A stretch of DNA of 64,000 bases. It comes from DASQUK01 sp963756425 (lineage in GTDB: Bacteria; Actinomycetota; Acidimicrobiia; Acidimicrobiales; VFJN01). Made by a program: the position numbers and the translations under genes. The stretch covers positions 310,001 to 374,000 of the forward strand of contig CAVWNW010000011.1 of NCBI GenBank assembly GCA_963756425.1. Direction: 5' to 3'. Shown here one piece after another: positions 57,908 to 64,000 of this stretch. Within the stretch, counting starts at the first letter, position 1. Every line of letters begins with the position of its first letter. Below the pieces are notes generated by a model, which was given only the letters and a program-made list of their open reading frames with translations, was not told the DNA's origin and searched no databases.

Positions 57908-60291
57908 CTGCGCCGGCTCCCGGCGCGCGGCACCGGCTCGCGCTCGGGCTCGGAGGGAGGCGGCGGCTCGGGCTCCGGCTCAACGTCGACCCGCCCGGCG
58001 GCGCCGTCGGCAGGCACGGGCACGCTTCGCGTGCGGTCCGGCTCCAGAACGAGGACGACCAGGGCGGTGGCCAGCACCATCAGCGTGACCCCGCCGACGA
58101 TGGCCCCCGAGTCGTTCACGGCGCTGCCGAGCACCGCCGCCACGTAGGCGGCGACCAGCCCCGCCTGCAACGTGGGTACCTTGCGGCGCAACCCGTCGAG
58201 GGGGCGCCCGGGATAGCGCGCCAGGAAGACGATGAAGGCGATCGCGACCGGAATCGCCGCGACCCAGAACGACGACGTGGTCACGCTCAGGTTGGCGAGC
58301 AGCTTGCGCTCGACGATGTCGATGAGCGGCTGCGCGCCCTCGTCACCGACCCGCTCGAACAGGCGGCCCAGGTGGGCCCGCTCGCCCTCCGGGCGGGCAA
58401 GGTCGAGCAACCCGAAGCCGACCACGGCCGCGAGCGTTAGGGCGGCGGCGATCACCAGGTTCCGCCAGCGGATCCGGCCCTGGTACACGAGCGCCGCGAA
58501 CACCAGGATCGTCGGCGTGAAGGCCAGGATGCCGCCCACGTCCGAGCCCCAGATCGGCACGCCGATGACCACCAGCAGGGCCACCAGTAGAGCCACCGCC
58601 TGGAGTCGGCGCCGGCGGGGCGGGCGCAGCCCTGCGAGAAACGCCGCCAGCAGGCAGGACGCGGCCGCCACCTGGCCGAACGAGTAGTTGCTAATGCCGT
58701 AGAGGCGGGAGTTGCCCGTCGGCGAGTAGCCGAACGCGGCGCTCAGGCTCAGGTTGGACCCGGTCATGACGTCGAGCACCGGGACCAGGAGGACGAAGCC
58801 GAGCACCGTCACCAGCGCCAGTCGGGGCCGGTCCCCCCGACGTGCGGCCATGGTGGCCGCGCCGGCAACGGCGACGGCGCCGAGCAGCACGAACGCCCAA
58901 TAGAAGCCGATGCCGAGGTCCTCCAGTGGGAACCCCCGTGCCAAGTACGACAACGGGAGGATCGCCAGGTCGGCCAGCGCCACGAACGTCACCACCGGGC
59001 CCGCCCGGGGCCAGCCGCCACGGGCGATCACGACCACGGCCGCCGCGCACACCGCGGTCATCAGCACGACGACCACCAGGGTCGTGGGGAACAGCAGCTT
59101 CTCCCGGAACCGGGAGGCGGCGTTGTTGGCGACGAGGGTGTCGACGCGCTCGTCGAGCGAGGCCCCCGACCGCACCACCTCGGCCGGGCGGCCCTCCATG
59201 CCGTTCGGGCGCGCGATCCCCAGCACGTCGAGCACCGTGGGGGCCACGTCGACCAGGGTGAGGAAGCCGGACCGCTGCGTGGACGCGGAGCGCAGGTAGC
59301 CGGCGCCGCCGCCCGGAACCTGCAACGCGGACACCGTGAGGTCACGGTCCCCGGGCAGGTTGTAAGGCCCGACCATCAGGGCTGCGTCCCGGTCCCGGTC
59401 GATCGACGAGAGGAGGCTGCCGACGAGCGAGTCGGTGTCGGCGAGCGCCTGGGCGCGTAGCTGCTCGTAGCGTGCCGCGTCGACGCGGTCCCGGTAGCGC
59501 ATCGTGCGGGCGAGATCTGACGCCTCGACCAGCACCACTCCCCCGTCGTGGCCACCGGGGGCACGCCACGCGTCCTGGAACGCGGCCATGACCCGATCGT
59601 TGTCGAGCCGCTCGCCGAAGGGTCGGGACGGGTCGCTGACCAACAGATCGTCGCCCAGTTCCCCCGCAGGAACGACCCCTTCGGGGGTCACCGCCGCCAG
59701 GCCAACCTGTCGCTCGTAGGAGGGCCCGACGGTGTCGGTGCCGTCGGCGTTGCCGATCGCGACCGCGCCGCTGCCGGCGTCATCCAGAGTCTCCGCCAGC
59801 AGCCCCAGCTCGGCATCGTAGGGCTCGTCGGCGTTGACCCCCTCCAGCGTCGGCCAGGCCAGCGAGACGTACGTGCCGTCGGGCTCGGTGCCGGTTCTCC
59901 GCTCGAAGATCTCACCCGCGGTCGATCCCGCGGACTGCTCGTCGACGGCGAGCTGTTGGCCGTCGACCAACGGATCGGACGTTGCTCGAGCCCCGGCCGA
60001 GATCGTCAGGTACGCGGCCCCCGGCGTAGCCCGAGCCGACACCCCGCGCGGCGCCATGTCGGCCAGCGCCGCTCCGTCGAGGAAGGCCTCGATGTTGGGG
60101 AGGTCGTGGTCACGGACCTCGGCCCAGGTGAGCCCGGGCACCGAGATCACCAGGACCCGCTGGTCGCGGTCCTGCGCCCCGGCGGGCGCTGCCGGCATGC
60201 AGGCGACCAGCGCCACGCCCGCCAGGACCAGGGCGCACGCGAGTCTCCGACGCAGGCCGGCCCGGCGGGGTCGCCACGCCATCGACGTCAT
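57904..60291 (-). CDS. Alkaline-phosphatase-like/polytopic membrane protein, paralogue B
   Basis: A 795-residue protein. A signal peptide (LACALVLAGVALVACMPAAP) precedes a roughly 400-residue alkaline-phosphatase-superfamily-like domain: RVLVISVPGLTWAEVRDHDL, GAAYLTISAGARATSDPLVD, GVVLVEASDLARTMRYRDRV and LTLVDVAPTVLDVLGIARPN. After it come about 10-11 transmembrane helices (for example LLFPTTLVVVVLMTAV; AFGYSPTGNSRLYGISNYSF; IWGSDVGGILAFTPTILVF; VAAYVAAVLGSAVNDSGAIV) and a Pro/Glu tail. It is a paralogue of the next gene upstream (60288-62537). The ATG overlaps the upstream stop (ATGA). Role unknown; probably envelope. Confidence 0.75.
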   Translation of the reverse strand: MTSMAWRPRRAGLRRRLACALVLAGVALVACMPAAPAGAQDRDQRVLVISVPGLTWAEVRDHDLPNIEAFLDGAALADMAPRGVSARATPGAAYLTISAGARATSDPLVDGQQLAVDEQSAGSTAGEIFERRTGTEPDGTYVSLAWPTLEGVNADEPYDAELGLLAETLDDAGSGAVAIGNADGTDTVGPSYERQVGLAAVTPEGVVPAGELGDDLLVSDPSRPFGERLDNDRVMAAFQDAWRAPGGHDGGVVLVEASDLARTMRYRDRVDAARYEQLRAQALADTDSLVGSLLSSIDRDRDAALMVGPYNLPGDRDLTVSALQVPGGGAGYLRSASTQRSGFLTLVDVAPTVLDVLGIARPNGMEGRPAEVVRSGASLDERVDTLVANNAASRFREKLLFPTTLVVVVLMTAVCAAAVVVIARGGWPRAGPVVTFVALADLAILPLSYLARGFPLEDLGIGFYWAFVLLGAVAVAGAATMAARRGDRPRLALVTVLGFVLLVPVLDVMTGSNLSLSAAFGYSPTGNSRLYGISNYSFGQVAAASCLLAAFLAGLRPPRRRRLQAVALLVALLVVIGVPIWGSDVGGILAFTPTILVFAALVYQGRIRWRNLVIAAALTLAAVVGFGLLDLARPEGERAHLGRLFERVGDEGAQPLIDIVERKLLANLSVTTSSFWVAAIPVAIAFIVFLARYPGRPLDGLRRKVPTLQAGLVAAYVAAVLGSAVNDSGAIVGGVTLMVLATALVVLVLEPDRTRSVPVPADGAAGRVDVEPEPEPPPPSEPEREPVPRAGSRRS

Positions 60292-62537
60292 CGCGTCACC
60301 CCCGAGGGGCCGGCGGCGCGCAACGCCACCACGGGCACGATCACGATGAACATGGTCAGCGGCACGGCGACCGACGAGTCGTTGGCCACCAGACCGATGA
60401 TCCCGAGCACGGCCAGGCCCGCGGCCGCCGCCGCCGTCGGGCCGTGCCGCTCTCGGGCGGCCACATGGGGCCCGACCCGACCGAGCGCTGCCAGCGTGGC
60501 GTAGACCCCCGCGGCGGCGACCAGGGCGCTGACGGTGAGCCAGGCGGCCAGCTCGGCACCGCCCAGGCTCGCCTGCCAGCGCCGGCTGAGGCTCCTGAAG
60601 AACGTCGTCCAGCGCCCCTCGAGCACGTGGTCGGCCAGCCTCGCCAGGTGGGTCTGCACGTCCTCGGGGCGCGCCGCGTCGATGAAGGCGAAGGCCAGCA
60701 GCGCCACGGCAGTGGCCAGGGCCAGCGCCAGTGCTTCCCGCCATCCGATCCGCCGGCCCGCCAGCAGCAAGGCGGTGACGCCGAAGGCGGGGACCATGGA
60801 CGCAACGCCGCCCACGTCGGCGCCGAGCGTGGGGAGTCCCTCGAGCAACAGGACCACGGCCAGCAACCCGATCGCCAGACCCAGGCCCCGCCGCCCGGTC
60901 CGGTCGACGATGAGCGCCGCCAGCACGATCGCGGCCGAGCCGAACAGGGCGAAGGCCAGGTTGCCGAGGCCGACGAACCTGCCCGCCACTGCCACGGAGT
61001 AGCCGAACACGGTGTTCACCTGGAGAGGCGCGCCGAGTGCCACGTCGACCCCGATCGCCGCCACGATGACCGCAACACCCACGGTCACGCCGAGGCCTGG
61101 CCAGCGCCGCTCGACCCAGGCCGCCGCGGCGGCGATCAGTGCGGTGACGGCGACGAGGGCAAGGATGTAACGGAGGGTGTTCGTCCCTACGACCTCGATC
61201 CGGCCGACCAGGAACGTAGCGGGCACGGCCGCGAGCACGCCGAACGCGGCCGCGGCCAGGACACGCCGCGGCCGCGTGCCGAGGCGACGGCGCTGCCACG
61301 TCGCCAGGGCCAGGCCCACCAGGGCGGTCACGATGACCGTGACCACGGCCGGGAGGACGCTGTCGCGGAAGTCGGCCTCGTCGGACGCGTCCGTCAGGCG
61401 CCCGATCCGGTCGCCGCCGGAGGCGCCACGCACCTGGAAGGCGCGGCCCTCGACCGTGTCCGGCGGCTCCTCGCCGAGCAGGGACAGGACGGTCGGCGCC
61501 ACGTCGGCGAGCTGCACGTAGCCATTGCGGCGCGTGGTGGCCGAACGCAGCAGCGCCTGGTCGACCCCCGGGCCGCGCAGGCCGGCGATCCCCAGGCCCG
61601 GTGAGGAGGCCGATGCCACCGGCGACAGCACGAGCACGGCGTCCCGCTCCGCATCCACGCGCTCGAGGAGCCGACCGAGGAGCTCGTCGGCATCGGCGAG
61701 GGCACGGGCCCGCAGTGCGCGGCGTTGGGCGCCGGTGGCACGGGGTGCGTATGCGTCCGCCCGGCTCAGATCCGAGGCCTCGACCAGCACGACCCTGCGG
61801 TGGGCCGAGAACCGGTCACCGCCGCCCCAGGCGTCGTCGAAGGCGGCCAGCACCTGCTCAGGGTCGAGGCGATGGCCGAACGGCGCGTCGCCGTCCTCCG
61901 CCAGCAACGACCGACCGACCGTGCCGCTGGGCACGATCCCCTCCTGGTCGATCAGGGCGGTGGCGGCACCGCGTGCGTAGGAGCCGTCGGGGGGCGGTTC
62001 GTCGCTCACGAACCCCTCCGCCGCGTCGGCGTTGGCGATCACGGCCCGATCGACGCGGGCTTCCGACAGCGCGTCGCCGAGCGTGCCGACCTCGGCCCCG
62101 AACGGCGAGTCGTCGTTGGCGTCGAGGGCCGCGCCCATCCCCAGGTACGCGATGCCGGTGGGAACGTAGCCCAGTCGCCGCTCGAGGATCTCGGCGGTGG
62201 GGACCCCGCCGTACGTCTCGTCGCGATCCACCGCCACCGCCGTGTCCACGAGCGGCGCCACGGCCCGGGTCCCGGCGCTCAGGGTCAGGTAGGCCTCCGT
62301 GGTGCTGGCGTCGTGACGCCCGATCCGGGTCGAGACGTCACCCACGGCCGCGTCCTCGACGAACGCCGCCAGGTTCGGGAGGTCCCCGTCGCGCACGTCG
62401 GACCAACCCACGCCCGGCAGGCTGACGACCAGGACCCTGTCCACCGCCTCGGGGCCGGCGTCATCCCCGCCGTCCCCGCAGCCCGCGAAGCCCAGCCCGA
62501 GCAGCGCCACCAGCGTAACAGCCGACGCCCGCCTCAC
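60288..62537 (-). CDS. Alkaline-phosphatase-like/polytopic membrane protein, paralogue A
   Basis: A 749-residue lipoprotein-type protein: signal LVALLGLGFAGCGDGG with the lipobox Cys at about residue 20. The extracytoplasmic domain has RVLVVSLPGVGWSDVRDGDL, TEAYLTLSAGTRAVAPLVDT, VVLVEASDLSRADAYAPRAT and YVQLADVAPTVLSLLGEEPP; the membrane domain has LRYILALVAVTALIAAAAAW, FGYSVAVAGRFVGLGNLAFA, TLGADVGGVASMVPAFGVTA and LGIIGLVANDSSVAVPLTMF. Same layout as paralogue B, so the pair arose by duplication. The GTG start overlaps the stop of murJ (GTGA). The substrate is unknown; its place next to MurJ suggests cell-wall or teichoic/glycan polymer work. Confidence 0.75.
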   Translation of the reverse strand: MRRASAVTLVALLGLGFAGCGDGGDDAGPEAVDRVLVVSLPGVGWSDVRDGDLPNLAAFVEDAAVGDVSTRIGRHDASTTEAYLTLSAGTRAVAPLVDTAVAVDRDETYGGVPTAEILERRLGYVPTGIAYLGMGAALDANDDSPFGAEVGTLGDALSEARVDRAVIANADAAEGFVSDEPPPDGSYARGAATALIDQEGIVPSGTVGRSLLAEDGDAPFGHRLDPEQVLAAFDDAWGGGDRFSAHRRVVLVEASDLSRADAYAPRATGAQRRALRARALADADELLGRLLERVDAERDAVLVLSPVASASSPGLGIAGLRGPGVDQALLRSATTRRNGYVQLADVAPTVLSLLGEEPPDTVEGRAFQVRGASGGDRIGRLTDASDEADFRDSVLPAVVTVIVTALVGLALATWQRRRLGTRPRRVLAAAAFGVLAAVPATFLVGRIEVVGTNTLRYILALVAVTALIAAAAAWVERRWPGLGVTVGVAVIVAAIGVDVALGAPLQVNTVFGYSVAVAGRFVGLGNLAFALFGSAAIVLAALIVDRTGRRGLGLAIGLLAVVLLLEGLPTLGADVGGVASMVPAFGVTALLLAGRRIGWREALALALATAVALLAFAFIDAARPEDVQTHLARLADHVLEGRWTTFFRSLSRRWQASLGGAELAAWLTVSALVAAAGVYATLAALGRVGPHVAARERHGPTAAAAAGLAVLGIIGLVANDSSVAVPLTMFIVIVPVVALRAAGPSGVTR

Positions 62538-64000
62538 GTGAGGACCTCCGGAGGGAGGGCCGGCGACTCCTCGAGCGGGTCCGACGCCACGGGCACATCG
62601 GTGGCCGCCCGCTTGCTCAGGGCAGCCGGCACACCTAGCAGCCGGTAGCCCGCGACCACGACACCGGCACCGGCGGCGGCGATCACCATCACGGTGGCGA
62701 GCGCCGCCAGGCGCCCGGGATCATCGCCGAGCACGGCCTGGCTGGCCGCCCATCCGCCGACGCCGGCGAAGGCCGACACCAACGCGATGCGTCCCAGCGC
62801 GGCCGGGCGCAGCGAGGACGCGGTGCGACGTGTGAGGCCCAGCGCCAGGACGGCTGCGCCCACCATGTAGGCGATCGAATGGCCCAGCCCGAGCAGCACG
62901 ATGCGAGCCGTCCCGTCGACCAGGGCGGCGCTCACGACCATAACCACGACCCCGACGCCAGCGCTCACTAGCGAGACGACGCCCGGCGTGCGGCTGTCAC
63001 CGAGCGCGTAGTAGCCCCGGGCCAGGAGAAGGAAGGCGCTGTAGGCATAGAGGCCGACCGCGAGGCCGGCCACCGCGGCCGCCAGGAGCTGGGCGTCGGT
63101 CTGGCCGAACTCCACGACCCGGAGGGCCGGTGAGGCCAGGGCGATCATCGCCGCCGTCGCCGGCAGGACCAGCAGCGCCATCCGTTCCAGGGCCCAACGG
63201 AGGGACGCTGCGACCTGGCGGCGGCCCGCGTCGCGCGCCTCCGTCACCATCTCGGGCAGGATTGCCGTGTGGATGGGCTGGGCGAGGATGGCGTACGGGG
63301 CCAGGAAGATCACCCAGCCGACCTGGTAGGCGACCACGCCGCCGACGACCCCGGCGGCGGTGACGGTGGCGGCGCCCAGCAGGAGGCCGGCGCCCGTGTG
63401 CAGCACCACGCCCCACCCCGAGTGGCGGAGCACGGCTCCCACCTCCGGGTCGCGCCCGGGCCAGCGCGGCCGTAGCCGAAAGCCGGAGGCGGCTCCGGCG
63501 CCCAGCAGCACGCCCACGAACGCCAGCACCCCTCCCGTCCCGGCGGCCACGAGCAGCAGCTTCTCGGTGGTCGTCAGGTCGAGCCCGGGATCGGGCCCGG
63601 CCACCACGCGGAACAAGGCCAGGCACACGACCATGACGACGGTGTTGCCGATGGGCGCCGCCGCCGTGATGGCGAAGCGGCGCTTGGCGTAGAGCACCGC
63701 CGTGATGATCGTGCCGGCGGCGTAGAGCAGAACCTGTGGCACGAAGAACCGCAGCAGAAACGTGACGAGGTCCTGTTGGGCCGCCGCCACGTCGCTGGCG
63801 ACGCCGATCGTCAGCGCCCGAGCCAGAAGGGGGGCGAACACGACACCAATCACGACGATCGGCCCGAGCACGGCGAGGGCCACGCCGAGCACGCCGCCGG
63901 CCACACGCTCGGCACCCGGCTCGTCGTCGCGATCGACCAGCCGCACGAACGTGGGGACGAGCACGGCCGACAGCGCGCCGGCCGCCAACAGCTCGAACAG
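62534..64000 (-). CDS. murJ: MurJ-type lipid II flippase (5' end outside window)
   Basis: The protein runs off the right edge; the N-terminus is missing. The remaining 488 residues are an MOP-superfamily flippase with about 13 hydrophobic helices: ELLAAGALSAVLVPTFVRLV, FFVPQVLLYAAGTIITAVLY, VAYQVGWVIFLAPYAILAQP, PIHTAILPEMVTEA and LLLARGYYALGDSRTPGVVS. The motif pattern (family core SALLVPxF; YALGDxRTP) is typical of MurJ/MviN. It would flip lipid II or a similar lipid-linked precursor. It is the first visible gene of the envelope operon. Confidence 0.9.
   Translation of the reverse strand: MFELLAAGALSAVLVPTFVRLVDRDDEPGAERVAGGVLGVALAVLGPIVVIGVVFAPLLARALTIGVASDVAAAQQDLVTFLLRFFVPQVLLYAAGTIITAVLYAKRRFAITAAAPIGNTVVMVVCLALFRVVAGPDPGLDLTTTEKLLLVAAGTGGVLAFVGVLLGAGAASGFRLRPRWPGRDPEVGAVLRHSGWGVVLHTGAGLLLGAATVTAAGVVGGVVAYQVGWVIFLAPYAILAQPIHTAILPEMVTEARDAGRRQVAASLRWALERMALLVLPATAAMIALASPALRVVEFGQTDAQLLAAAVAGLAVGLYAYSAFLLLARGYYALGDSRTPGVVSLVSAGVGVVVMVVSAALVDGTARIVLLGLGHSIAYMVGAAVLALGLTRRTASSLRPAALGRIALVSAFAGVGGWAASQAVLGDDPGRLAALATVMVIAAAGAGVVVAGYRLLGVPAALSKRAATDVPVASDPLEESPALPPEVLT

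Overview
The window is high-GC DNA from an actinomycete-type bacterium. The right half carries a chromosomal backbone: MurJ, CTP synthase, XerD-like recombinase, ScpA/ScpB, AroH-TyrA-AroA-Cmk-PlsC, IspH, a DUF512 radical-SAM protein, Der and a coenzyme-F420-type oxidoreductase. Frequent GTG/TTG starts, 4-bp stop/start overlaps and the F420-type enzyme suggest Actinomycetota. I lean towards the class Acidimicrobiia, but this is inference from gene order and no marker search was possible.

Left half (1 to about 30980) is an accessory island. A tyrosine integrase (29574-30881) lies directly against the 3' end of a tRNA-Pro(GGG) gene (30980-31053), so that tRNA is probably one edge of the island; the other edge is not visible and may lie left of base 1. 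The island holds phage remnants (a piece resembling an HK97-type capsid C-terminus), broken genes and cargo: an MFS exporter, a Gly-rich lipoprotein with a membrane partner, an ECF sigma factor divergent from an ArsI/CadI-type metalloid enzyme, an acyl-CoA-dehydrogenase-like flavoenzyme, an alpha/beta hydrolase, a TMEM175-type channel, DUF1269 and DUF2252 proteins, a large sulfatase and STAS-domain proteins. It is full of insertion sequences: two IS3-family copies, two copies of one IS30-family element (one split by an IS3, the other by an ISL3 element) and a frameshifted IS110. A dispersed short repeat (core TGCCGATCTCGCGC and the inverted-end motif GGGCANTATGCGCTCG) recurs between cargo genes from 5.9 to 21.2 kb.

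Right half (31-64 kb) is backbone. Next to the tRNA is a PhoX/DUF839 gene broken by four single-base shifts. Then come, mainly on the minus strand, an acyl-CoA carboxylase carboxyltransferase coupled to an HMG-CoA-lyase-type enzyme, a PP2C phosphatase, Der and DUF512, followed by IspH (+). The run scpA-scpB-rluB-aroH-tyrA-aroA-cmk-plsC is transcribed leftwards, mostly with overlaps or short gaps, and links chromosome segregation, aromatic amino acid and nucleotide metabolism and phospholipid synthesis. TrpS is divergent from it. pyrG and a Clp-N/HTH gene are divergent from a region with two GTCAAT-N5-ATTGAC palindromes.

The last 8.3 kb (55697-64000) is a tightly coupled six-gene minus-strand operon: murJ, two large tandem paralogues that join an alkaline-phosphatase-like extracytoplasmic domain to a multi-spanning membrane domain, a single-span protein, an HTTM-like membrane protein and a MraY/WecA-like glycosyl-phosphate transferase. 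It looks like a cell-envelope polymer system and is the best candidate here for something undescribed.
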